This document shows positions 1-7,498 of a DNA stretch of 24,446 nt, piece after piece. This DNA comes from Syntrophaceae bacterium UBA4778 (GTDB taxonomy: Bacteria > Desulfobacterota > Syntrophia > Syntrophales > UBA4778): NCBI GenBank assembly GCA_002403175.1, contig DHHG01000202.1, forward strand, positions 1 through 24,446, in the 5' to 3' direction. The notes below the pieces were generated by a model. The model was not told where the DNA came from. It did not search any database and saw only the letters and a list, made by a program, of their open reading frames with translations. The translations under genes and the position numbers were made by a program. How positions within the stretch are numbered: the stretch's first letter is position 1; every line of letters starts with the position of its first letter.

Positions 1-2
1 AG

Positions 3-515
3 TCCGGGAAGGAGGTCGATTCAACGACGACCTGCGGTCTCGCGAATCCGGTGATCTATGATATCCTTCTGGGAGAGGAGATACTTGGCGATTCCCCTTC
101 TCCGTATGAAATTCTTTCTGAGCTGGAAGCCAAGAATGGTGACGAACGCTGGGAATTCTGGAAAAGCGAGCTGTCGCGCTGTATCCGCTGTTATGCATGC
201 CGTAAAGCTTGCCCCCTGTGCTATTGCGATCCTTGTTTTATCGATCAGACCAAACCGCAATGGGGAGACAAGACACCTTCTTTCGACGGCAACCTGATGT
301 ATCATTTAACACGCTTTTATCATTTGGCCGGGCGATGTGTGGATTGCGGAGAATGCACCCGAGCCTGTCCGGTCAATATACCATTGAACCTGTTCCATAA
401 ATATATGGGCAGGGAATGTGAAGAGATGTTCAACCAGAAATCAGGAATGGATATTAATCAGAAGCCGGTAATGGTTGATTTCAAGGTGGAAGATTCGGAT
501 ACATTGATTGAGTGA
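3..515 (+). CDS. 4Fe-4S dicluster protein, C-terminal part (FlxC/HdrC-like), truncated by window edge
   Basis: The reading frame is open from base 3, so the gene starts upstream of the window. A GTG at 51 is in frame but is probably internal, because the upstream codons read as ordinary protein. Two cysteine clusters are visible. The first is CIRCYACRKACPLCYC at about 180-227. The second is CVDCGECTRACP at about 336-371. Both have the CxxCxxCxxxCP spacing of bacterial-type ferredoxin [4Fe-4S] centres. The protein likely carries electrons in the cytoplasm between a flavin subunit and a partner such as heterodisulfide reductase. The next gene starts about 30 bases downstream behind a good ribosome site, so the two are probably co-transcribed. 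FlxC/HdrC-like is an inference from neighbours; the missing N-terminus could instead carry an FrhB-like domain. Confidence 0.8.
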   Translation, partial: SGKEVDSTTTCGLANPVIYDILLGEEILGDSPSPYEILSELEAKNGDERWEFWKSELSRCIRCYACRKACPLCYCDPCFIDQTKPQWGDKTPSFDGNLMYHLTRFYHLAGRCVDCGECTRACPVNIPLNLFHKYMGRECEEMFNQKSGMDINQKPVMVDFKVEDSDTLIE

Positions 516-546
516 CATTTGCTGAAAGCGGTTTTCGGAGGATATT

Positions 547-1581
547 GTGTTAAAGAAAATAGCACTTTCTAAATTGCAGGAATTTTTAGCTGCCTTAATG
601 GCGCAGGGAAAGCTTTATGCGCCTGTAAACGGACAAGGCGGTATCAATTTCGAGGAGATTAAAAAAGCAGAGGATGTGACCCTGGATTTCTACAATACCG
701 TTCTGAGTCCGAAGGCCCTGTTTTTCCCGCAAATAGAACAAATGGTAAGATACAGGATGGAGAAAGAAAAAACAGAAACCGATATCGTTCCTCCTGATTC
801 GTCTCCTCAGATCCTCCTGGGTGTGAGGCCCTGTGATGTGAAGAGTTTTGAAATTATGGATTTGCTGTTCGAAGACAGCGGGATTCTCGATCCCTATTGG
901 GTTGAACGGCGCAAAAACACAACTATCATAGGTTATGCATTCGATTCGGTTGATCCGGCGGATTTTTACAATACATTCGGAATCCATGCCGCAGATCCGA
1001 GCGGGAGCGATATCTTCATGATCAAAAAAGGAGATCAGGAGATACTTCTCAAAGCGATTACGGAAAAAGGCAAAGCGCTTCTGAATACGGTTGCCTGTCT
1101 GGAAGACGGCACGGAAACCGATGCCGGGTATTTCGACGAAGTGATTGCGAAGGGTCCGGATCTGAAGACAAGGAAACTAGATCTGGCCGGGGTTGATAGA
1201 CGACTTTTAGAAATTTTTGAAAGCCCGTTCTGGAATAAAATTTCCGCAGCTTGCCTGAGTTGCGGCACCTGCACCTTTGCGTGCCCGACTTGCCATTGTT
1301 TCGATATCTGTGATGAGAATCTCTTCCGGAAAGGAACCCGCAGCCGGACATGGGATGCCTGTATGTTTACCAACTTTACCCTTGAGGCAAGCGGACATAA
1401 CGTGCGGACCAAGGTGCACCAGAGATTGCGGCAAAAAGTGAATCATAAGTTTTCTTATTACGTTTCAAAGTTCGGAACAAACCTCTGCGTCGGCTGCGGC
1501 CGCTGCACCCGTTCCTGCCCGGTTAATATCGATATCTTCTCGATTGTGGAGGGAGCAAAAAAGATCGAGAGCGGAAAGTAA
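547..1581 (+). CDS. 4Fe-4S dicluster protein, AsrA / sulfhydrogenase beta-like (FlxB-like)
   Basis: A 344-residue protein starting at GTG 547, with CGGAGG at 536-541 as ribosome site. The N-terminal two thirds contain the GVRPCD segment (Cys about residue 96) typical of the AsrA/HydB family. The C-terminus holds two [4Fe-4S] motifs: C236, C239, C242, C246 (CLSCGTCTFACP) and C314, C317, C320, C324 (CVGCGRCTRSCP). Family members pass electrons between an NAD(P)H-oxidising flavoprotein and a terminal partner, as in anaerobic sulfite reductase, sulfhydrogenases and Flx-Hdr complexes. Its neighbours, an FeS protein upstream and an AsrB-like flavoprotein downstream, fit a cytoplasmic Flx-type NADH-oxidising module. 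No sulfite reductase or hydrogenase catalytic subunit lies in the window, so the terminal acceptor is unknown. Confidence 0.85.
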   Translation: MLKKIALSKLQEFLAALMAQGKLYAPVNGQGGINFEEIKKAEDVTLDFYNTVLSPKALFFPQIEQMVRYRMEKEKTETDIVPPDSSPQILLGVRPCDVKSFEIMDLLFEDSGILDPYWVERRKNTTIIGYAFDSVDPADFYNTFGIHAADPSGSDIFMIKKGDQEILLKAITEKGKALLNTVACLEDGTETDAGYFDEVIAKGPDLKTRKLDLAGVDRRLLEIFESPFWNKISAACLSCGTCTFACPTCHCFDICDENLFRKGTRSRTWDACMFTNFTLEASGHNVRTKVHQRLRQKVNHKFSYYVSKFGTNLCVGCGRCTRSCPVNIDIFSIVEGAKKIESGK

Positions 1582-1712
1582 ATTTTTCGCTCAGGATATT
1601 TAATTAAAAATAGAACGGCGTCGAAGTAAAAATTAGAGAGATACTCAAGTTCCGATAGGGACAAGCTGTAAGGCAAAATATACTTTTTACAATCGCGCGG
1701 GAGAGGATGAAG

Positions 1713-2552
1713 ATGCAGAATCCTTATATACCTATTCCAGTCACGGTAAGCAAGATCATCACGGAGGTCGATACCGGAGATATCAAGACCTTCCGGCTGA
1801 CCTTCGATAACAAAGAAGATGCAGAGCGGTATCAATACCTTCCCGGCCAATTTGCCGAGCTTTCTCTCTATGGCAAAGGAGAAAGTCCGATCGGTATCGC
1901 ATCTTCGCCCACCGATTCCGATTATCTGGAGTTTACGGTCCAGAAGGCAGGTCTTGTTACCGGCGCTCTTCATGATATGGAAGAGGGCGCAAAAATGGGC
2001 ATTCGAGGCCCCCTGGGGCACCCCTGGCCTATTGAATATCTCGAGGGGAAAAACATTATCGTAGTCGGGGGCGGGTTTGCGTTTACGACCCTTCGATCTT
2101 TGATTCGTTACATGCTACACAAGGACAACCGTTCCAGATTTGCCGATATCACGGTAATTTACGGCGCCCGCAATCCGGGACTTTTACTGTATAAAGATGA
2201 ATTGAAGGCTTGGGAAGCCAGGAGCGATATTAAAACACTGATCACTGTAGATCAGGGCAATGCTGACTGGAAAGGTCGAGAAGGATTTGTACCGACTGTT
2301 TGTAAGGAAAGCAATCTGAAGCCGGATAACGCTGTTGCCGTGATTTGCGGACCGCCGATCATGATCCGGTTTACACTTCCTACTTTCTTCGACCTGAAAT
2401 TTAAAAAAGAAGACATTTACACCTCCGTTGAGATGAGGATGAAATGCGGAATCGGAAAGTGCGGTCGCTGCAATATGGGCAGCAAGTACATTTGTAAAGA
2501 TGGACCGGTTTTTTCCATGGCCGAAATGGAGTCTTTACCGCTGGAAGCATAA
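1713..2552 (+). CDS. FAD/NAD(P)-binding oxidoreductase with [2Fe-2S] site, AsrB/FlxA-like
   Basis: About 280 residues. ATG codons lie at 1707 and 1713; GAGAGG at 1701-1706 is better spaced for 1713. The order is an FAD-binding beta barrel (IGIASSP region), a pyridine-nucleotide domain (IIVVGGGFAFTTLRSLI, where most relatives have G-LAPLRS), and a C-terminal dihydroorotate-dehydrogenase-type FeS motif (CGIGKCGRC, then YICKDGP). This is the layout of AsrB, HydG and FlxA, which oxidise NAD(P)H and feed electrons to the partner FeS subunit. It lies about 130 bases after the AsrA-like gene, on the same strand, so the pair probably forms one complex. Nucleotide specificity (NADH or NADPH) cannot be read with confidence. 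Confidence 0.85.
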   Translation: MQNPYIPIPVTVSKIITEVDTGDIKTFRLTFDNKEDAERYQYLPGQFAELSLYGKGESPIGIASSPTDSDYLEFTVQKAGLVTGALHDMEEGAKMGIRGPLGHPWPIEYLEGKNIIVVGGGFAFTTLRSLIRYMLHKDNRSRFADITVIYGARNPGLLLYKDELKAWEARSDIKTLITVDQGNADWKGREGFVPTVCKESNLKPDNAVAVICGPPIMIRFTLPTFFDLKFKKEDIYTSVEMRMKCGIGKCGRCNMGSKYICKDGPVFSMAEMESLPLEA

Positions 2553-2584
2553 AGCTATCCAAAAGTATAAGTTCATGCTATAAA

Positions 2585-2608
2585 GGGCCGCTGCAGTTTG
2601 GGCGGCCC
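2585..2608 (+). other. GC-rich hairpin between the FlxA-like gene and nfnA
   Basis: GGGCCGC at 2585-2591 pairs perfectly with GCGGCCC at 2602-2608 across a 10-base loop. No T-run follows, so it is not a convincing intrinsic terminator. It could be an attenuator, an RNA stability element or a processing site separating the two transcription units. Confidence 0.35.
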
Positions 2609-2729
2609 AACTGCGTTTATCATTTGGAACAGCCTGCCTGCAGGTAAACAGTCCTGTAGAGCGAGTGTGATTCAACCTAAAACCTGAGCTAGGAGCCATG
2701 GGCTCTCAGCTATTATGAAGGAGGCTGCT

Positions 2730-3566
2730 TTGTATAAAATCATCGAAAAGACCTTTTTGCAGGAGATTGTGGTCAAAATGGTGATCGAAGCTCCGGAAGT
2801 CGCTAAGAAAAGGCGTGCCGGGCAATTTGTCATCCTGATGACCGAAGAAAAAGGAGAGAGGATTCCCCTTACGATTGTCGATTCGGACGCGGAAAAAGGG
2901 ACCATTACCATTATTTTTCAAGTAGTTGGAAAGACAACACGCGATATGTCTAAAATGAATGCAGGAGAGTACATCCAGCACGTTCTGGGTCCTCTCGGTC
3001 ATGCTACCGAAATCGAAAATTTCGGGACAGCAGTTTGCGTTGGCGGTGGCGTGGGAGTTGGCGTTGTTTATCCGATAGCGGCTGCCTTGAAGAAGGCGGG
3101 AAACAATGTCATTTCTATTATTGGCTCGCGGAATAAGGAACTCCTGATTCTGGAGGACGAAATGAAAAAAGTGAGCGATCAGTTGCTCGTTGCAACCGAT
3201 GACGGCAGCTACGGCTTCCATGGTTTTGTCAGTGCCGTTCTGCAGAACCTGATCGATTCCGGACAAAAAATAGACCGGGTCTTTACGATCGGTCCTGTTC
3301 CGATGATGCGCGTCATCTGTAATGTTACCAAACCTTATAATATAAAAACCATTGTCAGCCTGAATCCGGTCATGGTGGATGGGACGGGGATGTGTGGCGC
3401 CTGCCGTGTATCGGTAGGTGGAGAAACGAAATTTACCTGCGTCGATGGTCCCGAATTCGATGGTCATCAGGTGGATTTTGCTCTTTTGATGAGTCGTCTG
3501 AAAATGTATTGTGAACAGGAAAAACAATCAATGGAAAGTTGCAGGTGTGGTTGCCATGGAAATTGA
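2730..3566 (+). CDS. nfnA: NfnAB transhydrogenase small subunit (ferredoxin-NADP reductase alpha, SudB-like)
   Basis: About 278 residues. The proposed start is TTG 2730, placed 5 bases after AAGGAGG at 2718-2724; it makes the protein begin MYKIIEK as in relatives. An ATG at 2715 is the alternative, but it would sit upstream of this ribosome site. The domains are an FAD-binding barrel (ERIPLTI), a Rossmann NAD domain (VCVGGGVGVGVVYPIA) and a C-terminal [2Fe-2S] motif (MCGACRV with C222 and C225, then C237). In the family this subunit oxidises or reduces NAD(H) and pairs with NfnB for ferredoxin-linked electron bifurcation in the cytoplasm. The C-terminus ends in an unusual Cys-rich tail, CRCGCHGN. 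The 3' end overlaps nfnB by 11 bases, implying translational coupling. Confidence 0.88.
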   Translation: MYKIIEKTFLQEIVVKMVIEAPEVAKKRRAGQFVILMTEEKGERIPLTIVDSDAEKGTITIIFQVVGKTTRDMSKMNAGEYIQHVLGPLGHATEIENFGTAVCVGGGVGVGVVYPIAAALKKAGNNVISIIGSRNKELLILEDEMKKVSDQLLVATDDGSYGFHGFVSAVLQNLIDSGQKIDRVFTIGPVPMMRVICNVTKPYNIKTIVSLNPVMVDGTGMCGACRVSVGGETKFTCVDGPEFDGHQVDFALLMSRLKMYCEQEKQSMESCRCGCHGN

Positions 3567-4968
3567 AAAAATACAAAAAAAGGAAAAAACGCCCAGGCAG
3601 CCGATGCCTGAGCAGGATCCGCAGGAAAGGAACAAAAATTTCAATGAGGTGCCACTGGGTTATTCTCCTGAGACGGCTATCCGGGAAGCGGGGCGCTGTA
3701 TCCAGTGCAAAAAACCGGCATGTGTTTTGGGCTGCCCCGTTGACGTCGATATTCCCGGTTTTATTAAGCTCATTTCGGAGGGGGATTTTATTGGCTCTGC
3801 GCATAAGTTGAAAGAGACCAATGCCCTCCCCGCAGTTTGCGGAAGGGTTTGTCCTCAGGAAGATCAATGCGAGAAACTCTGTATTCTAGGGAAAAAAGGC
3901 GAGCCCGTCGCGATCGGAAGATTGGAGCGTTTCGCTGCCGATTATGAACGCGAAAAAGGAGACATCCAGATTCCGACAGTTGCCGCACCCACAGGGAAAA
4001 AGATCGCCATAGTCGGTGCCGGTCCTGCCGGACTGACGATCGCCGGTGATCTCGTAAAACTCGGACACGATATTACAGTGTTTGAAGCGCTGCACAAAGC
4101 GGGTGGCGTGTTGATATACGGAATTCCTGAATTCCGGCTTCCCAAAGCCATTGTGGATGCCGAGGTTGATTATCTGAAAAAACTCGGTGTCAAAATCGTT
4201 CTCAATGCCGCAATCGGCAGACTGAAGACGATCAGCGATCTCTTCGCCGAAGGCTTCGATGCGATATTCCTGGGTGTCGGCGCCGGCGCCCCGGTATTCA
4301 TGAATATTCCGGGAGAAAACCTCTGCGGTATCTATTCGGCCAATGAATACCTGACGCGTTCCAATCTGATGAAGGCCTATCGCTTCCCCGAATTCGATAC
4401 ACCTATTGCCAAAGGGAAGAACGTGGCGGTCATCGGCGGCGGTAACGTGGCAATGGATTCCGTCAGAACAGCCTTGCGCCTGGGGGCGGATAACGCCTAT
4501 ATCATATATCGGCGCAGCGAAGTCGAATTGCCTGCCAGGGTTGAAGAGGTCCATCATGCGAAAGAAGAGGGCGTACAGTTCAAACTCCTGACCAATCCGA
4601 TTGAGTACATCGGAGATGAAAACGGGTGGGTCAAAAAGATCGTCTGCAATCAGATGGAACTGGGCGAACCGGATGAATCGGGGAGAAGACGTCCTGTTGT
4701 CATCAAAGGCTCCGAGTTCACGATCGATATCGATACGGTAGTTGTTGCGATCGGAACCAATGCCAACCCCGTGATTCCCATGACGACACCCGGTCTGGAA
4801 ACAAACAAGTGGGGCAATATTGTGACAAAGGGCGAATCGGGTGAGACGAGCATCAAGGGTGTCTATGCAGGCGGCGATATCGTAACCGGTGCGGCCACGG
4901 TTATTCTTGCGATGGGTGCTGGACGACAGGCGGCGAAAGCCATCCATCAGTATCTGAACGAGAAATAA
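3556..4968 (+). CDS. nfnB: NfnAB transhydrogenase large subunit (GltA-like NADPH oxidoreductase)
   Basis: A 470-residue protein starting at ATG 3556, which overlaps the nfnA stop (ATGGAAATTGA). An in-frame GTG at 3511 would add 15 residues but lies deep inside nfnA. The N-terminus carries two [4Fe-4S] sites (C48, C51, C56, C60 and C95, C99, C105, C109). FAD-binding GAGPAG follows at 154-159. An NADP(H) Rossmann motif, GGGNVA, lies at 294-299 and is followed by YRRS. A closing FAD motif (YAGGDIVTGA) lies near the end. This is the glutamate-synthase small-subunit fold. Length and partner gene point to NfnB, which couples NADPH with ferredoxin and NADH, rather than to a glutamate synthase, because no GltB large subunit is present. 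Confidence 0.9.
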   Translation: MEIEKIQKKEKTPRQPMPEQDPQERNKNFNEVPLGYSPETAIREAGRCIQCKKPACVLGCPVDVDIPGFIKLISEGDFIGSAHKLKETNALPAVCGRVCPQEDQCEKLCILGKKGEPVAIGRLERFAADYEREKGDIQIPTVAAPTGKKIAIVGAGPAGLTIAGDLVKLGHDITVFEALHKAGGVLIYGIPEFRLPKAIVDAEVDYLKKLGVKIVLNAAIGRLKTISDLFAEGFDAIFLGVGAGAPVFMNIPGENLCGIYSANEYLTRSNLMKAYRFPEFDTPIAKGKNVAVIGGGNVAMDSVRTALRLGADNAYIIYRRSEVELPARVEEVHHAKEEGVQFKLLTNPIEYIGDENGWVKKIVCNQMELGEPDESGRRRPVVIKGSEFTIDIDTVVVAIGTNANPVIPMTTPGLETNKWGNIVTKGESGETSIKGVYAGGDIVTGAATVILAMGAGRQAAKAIHQYLNEK

Positions 4969-4994
4969 TCAAAGTAAAACCAAAGTTTAGAGCA

Positions 4995-5022
4995 AAAGGC
5001 CGGAGCGATCCGGCCTTTTTTT
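4995..5022 (+). terminator. Intrinsic terminator after nfnB
   Basis: A perfect 10-bp stem: AAAGGCCGGA at 4995-5004 pairs with TCCGGCCTTT at 5009-5018 across the tetraloop GCGA, and the T-run continues to 5022. It lies 27 bases after the nfnB stop and closes the first gene block. Confidence 0.92.
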
Positions 5023-5127
5023 AGTGACAATAAGAAAATACCTTTGGGGTCAGTATGGCTCCATTCGCAAGACCTGCTTCAAACCGAACATCTTGACAAC
5101 CAATCAGGCCATATTAGAATTTAATTG

Positions 5128-5288
5128 TGACGGTTTCGTAAAAAGTCCCGAAACGGGTCATCTTGCGCTTGTCCCGAGTCTTTGTCGGGGAGCGAAGCAA
5201 AGCAATCTAAGTTCTTGAAATCATAAGACTGATTCGTCACTGCGCTCCTCGCAATGACAAGAAAAGCTACTTTTTTACGAGACCGTCA
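5128..5288. repeat. MITE-like inverted-repeat element A
   Basis: The 161-bp segment has terminal inverted repeats TGACGGTTTCGTAAAAAGT (5128-5146) and the complement of TGACGGTCTCGTAAAAAAGT (5269-5288). The tetranucleotide ATTG lies immediately outside both ends (5124-5127 and 5289-5292), like a short target-site duplication. Inside, a second palindrome starts with GTCAT at 5157 and ends with ATGAC at 5258; it contains AGCGAAGCAAAGCAATCT and GCGCTCCTCGCAATGAC, which resemble a palindromic repeat widely dispersed in Desulfobacterota genomes. A 64-codon open frame overlapping this region (5024-5218) has no domain or ribosome site and is not called. The rest of 5023-5348 holds nothing else recognisable. 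Confidence 0.75.
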
Positions 5289-5348
5289 ATTGTGATTCGA
5301 TTTGGCATCTAATTTCTTCCTTGGAAAATGTATTCAGAAGGAGGGTAT

Positions 5349-6242
5349 ATGAATGCGGAAAACAGAATCAAACTGCCGAGTACAGGAGAAGCGCCGGATC
5401 TGAAAACAGGATCGATTTTCTTTATCGGGAATGCCACTGTTCTGATCCGCTATGCGGGATTTACGATTCTGACCGACCCCACTTTTGTCCATATGCATGA
5501 GAAGGTTCCGGTCGGCTACGGAATGCATGCGACTCGTCTGACCAATCCCGCCGTCGACATCAGTGATCTTCCTGCTCTCGATCTCGTTCTTCTTTCCCAT
5601 TTCCATGGAGATCATTTTGATCAGGTAGCCGAACGGGAATTGGATAAAATGCTTCCGATTGTGACAACTCCGGAGGCCGCGGGAGAACTCGGGCATCGGG
5701 GATTCGGTAACACGCATCCTCTTGAAAAGTGGGAATCGGTCACGATTTCAAGGGAGGCGAATCTGCAAATTACGGCCTTACCGGGACGGCACGGACCGCC
5801 TCTGTCGGACATGGTAATGCCGGAGGTTATGGGGAGTATGCTGGAATTTCAGTCCCCTTCCGGTATGGATCTCTTCAGGATTTACATCAGTGGAGATACG
5901 CTTGTGTTTGATGATTTGAAGGAGATTCCGGAGCGCTATCCGCATATTAATTTGGGACTCCTGCATCTCGGAGGTGCCCGGCTCCTGGGGATACTTGTGA
6001 CCATGGATTCGGAGCAGGGGATTGAGGCGATCCGAATTATTAATCCAAAGCTTACCATCCCCATCCACTACAATGACTATGATCTTTTCAAATCCTCGCT
6101 TTCCGATTTTCGAAAGGAAGTGATGGCTGCCGGTCTGGAGAGCCGAGTCCGGTATCTTACGCACGGGCAGTCATTTACATTCGAGATAGCGCGGGGTCGC
6201 TTTGAGCAGCCGTGGGAGACCGAGCTATATAATCCGACGTGA
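5349..6242 (+). CDS. MBL-fold metal-dependent hydrolase (UlaG / NAPE-PLD-like)
   Basis: A 297-residue protein. The start is ATG 5349 because GAAGGAGGG at 5337-5344 precedes it; the in-frame ATG at 5328 lies upstream of that site. The metallo-beta-lactamase signature is complete: H84-F-H86-G-D88-H89 (SHFHGDHFD), H148 (GRHGP), D183 (YISGDT) and H240 (PIHYND), enough for a binuclear metal site. The TGSIFFIGNATVLIRY opening resembles L-ascorbate-6-phosphate lactonase UlaG and N-acyl-phosphatidylethanolamine phospholipase D relatives. No signal peptide is seen, so it is cytoplasmic. It stands alone between element A and a convergent operon, so the substrate cannot be inferred. Confidence 0.85.
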   Translation: MNAENRIKLPSTGEAPDLKTGSIFFIGNATVLIRYAGFTILTDPTFVHMHEKVPVGYGMHATRLTNPAVDISDLPALDLVLLSHFHGDHFDQVAERELDKMLPIVTTPEAAGELGHRGFGNTHPLEKWESVTISREANLQITALPGRHGPPLSDMVMPEVMGSMLEFQSPSGMDLFRIYISGDTLVFDDLKEIPERYPHINLGLLHLGGARLLGILVTMDSEQGIEAIRIINPKLTIPIHYNDYDLFKSSLSDFRKEVMAAGLESRVRYLTHGQSFTFEIARGRFEQPWETELYNPT

Positions 6243-6256
6243 AATCTTTCTCACGC

Positions 6257-6853
6257 TCAGGTGTCGGAGTTAGCCCCGGATCTGGAAAAAAGGGCGGACA
6301 TGCTTCCGGCTATTTCGGGTTGGTCGATGATTTTAAAACCCGCTTGTTCCGCCTGATGGACGGAGGCGTCGAACTGATTTGCAGTTACATGGATCTTCGG
6401 TTCTGAAATCAGCAATTTCCCATTGTCTTTCAGTAATGAATATAAGGCTTCAAAAAAGAGAGCTTTCTCCGGCACCTCATGAACCATCCAGAAGGCCAGA
6501 ATAAAATCCACCTTCTCTTCGAGAAATGGTGAATCAGCCCTGACCCGATGAAGCTTAATCCGGTGCTGCACATGGGCGTGTTCCGCGCGCTTGCGGATTG
6601 TCTCCAGCATTTTATCCTGGACGTCCGCTGCATATACGCATCCGCCGTCTCCTACCAATTCGGCAATGGGAATGGTAAAGAAACCGATTCCCGCTCCGAT
6701 GTCCAGAACCTTGTCTCCTTCCGATACGTAATCTTTCATAATCTCCGCAGGATTCTGAAACAGCTTGCGAAAGCGGTTGTCAAAGAGAAAGCATAGCCAA
6801 CGCGGGCAGGTGCGGTGATTGCGAAAGAAAACCAAATCGCCTAGTCTGCTCAT
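6257..6853 (-). CDS. Class I SAM-dependent methyltransferase
   Basis: A 198-residue protein on the minus strand, start ATG at 6853 with GGGTGA upstream. Motif I is VLDIGAGIGF (residues 49-58); the acidic residue closing the second strand is D78 in VYAADVQDKM; the segment DFILAFWMVHEV fits motif IV. This is a Methyltransf_25/11-type Rossmann methyltransferase. The N-terminal 40 residues, rich in Arg, Cys and aromatic residues, resemble the leader of UbiE-like orphan methyltransferases in anaerobes. It follows the HD-domain gene by about 25 bases, so the two are probably co-transcribed. The substrate is unknown. Confidence 0.82.
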   Translation of the reverse strand: MSRLGDLVFFRNHRTCPRWLCFLFDNRFRKLFQNPAEIMKDYVSEGDKVLDIGAGIGFFTIPIAELVGDGGCVYAADVQDKMLETIRKRAEHAHVQHRIKLHRVRADSPFLEEKVDFILAFWMVHEVPEKALFFEALYSLLKDNGKLLISEPKIHVTANQFDASVHQAEQAGFKIIDQPEIAGSMSALFSRSGANSDT

Positions 6854-6878
6854 GGCGAATCACCCAAAATCATGTTTT

Positions 6879-7439
6879 TCAGAGCCCGATCTGGTCGCTG
6901 ATACCGGACATTGCTCCAAGAGAAATTTGTATGAATACTTCCAATGGTAATCCGATTTCTTTGCATTCCATGATGTACTCCCGGTTCACGGATGCGGCAA
7001 AAGCCTTCTCTTTCATCCTTTTTACAACGGACTTTGCCTTGACGCTCGCGACCTTCTTATCCGGATAGACCATGGCTGTAGCTGTAATCAGTCCCGTTAT
7101 CGTCTCTGCAGCGGCAAGGGCATGCTGGAAAAGGGTACTGCGCTTTTTCCCTGAAATGATTTCATTGTGCATTACGATCGCATCGATGATTTCGGGATCG
7201 ACTCCTTTCTCCTTGAGAATCCTTTCCGTTTCCCTGCCATGAATTTTCAAATCGGCATTGATCAGTTCGACATCGAGATCGTGGAGCAAACCGGCCAGAC
7301 CCCATTTGTAAACATCTTGTTCGAGCCTGCATGCCAGTGCCTGCATGACCGCTTCAGAAGCAAGACAGTGGTTTATCATTCTTTCATTTTTTATATACTG
7401 ATGAAGGAGCTGCAATCCTTCCTCCCGGCTGACACTCAT
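6879..7439 (-). CDS. HD-domain protein (putative metal-dependent phosphohydrolase)
   Basis: A 186-residue protein; ATG at 7439 is preceded by GAGGAGGG at good spacing. The HD signature is H24 (INHCLASEAVM), H53-D54 (GLLHDLD), H67 (KIHGRET) and H91 (IVMHNE). This matches the HDIG/HD superfamily of metal-dependent phosphohydrolases, in a short single-domain form. Such proteins are usually annotated only as HD-domain hydrolases; nucleotide or cyclic-nucleotide substrates are possible but not shown here. It lies between the antiporter gene (59-base gap) and the methyltransferase (25-base gap), all on the minus strand. Confidence 0.82.
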   Translation of the reverse strand: MSVSREEGLQLLHQYIKNERMINHCLASEAVMQALACRLEQDVYKWGLAGLLHDLDVELINADLKIHGRETERILKEKGVDPEIIDAIVMHNEIISGKKRSTLFQHALAAAETITGLITATAMVYPDKKVASVKAKSVVKRMKEKAFAASVNREYIMECKEIGLPLEVFIQISLGAMSGISDQIGL

Positions 7440-7498
7440 TCAGAATCCCTCCTCAAAATAAATGTTTTGCTTTCCGGTAAATTGATATTGCTATCGGG

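Noticed and set aside
3886..4947. Long minus-strand open frame (353 codons) opposite nfnB
   Set aside because: It lies wholly antisense to a clear nfnB, has no recognisable domain, and reflects codon bias of the real gene.
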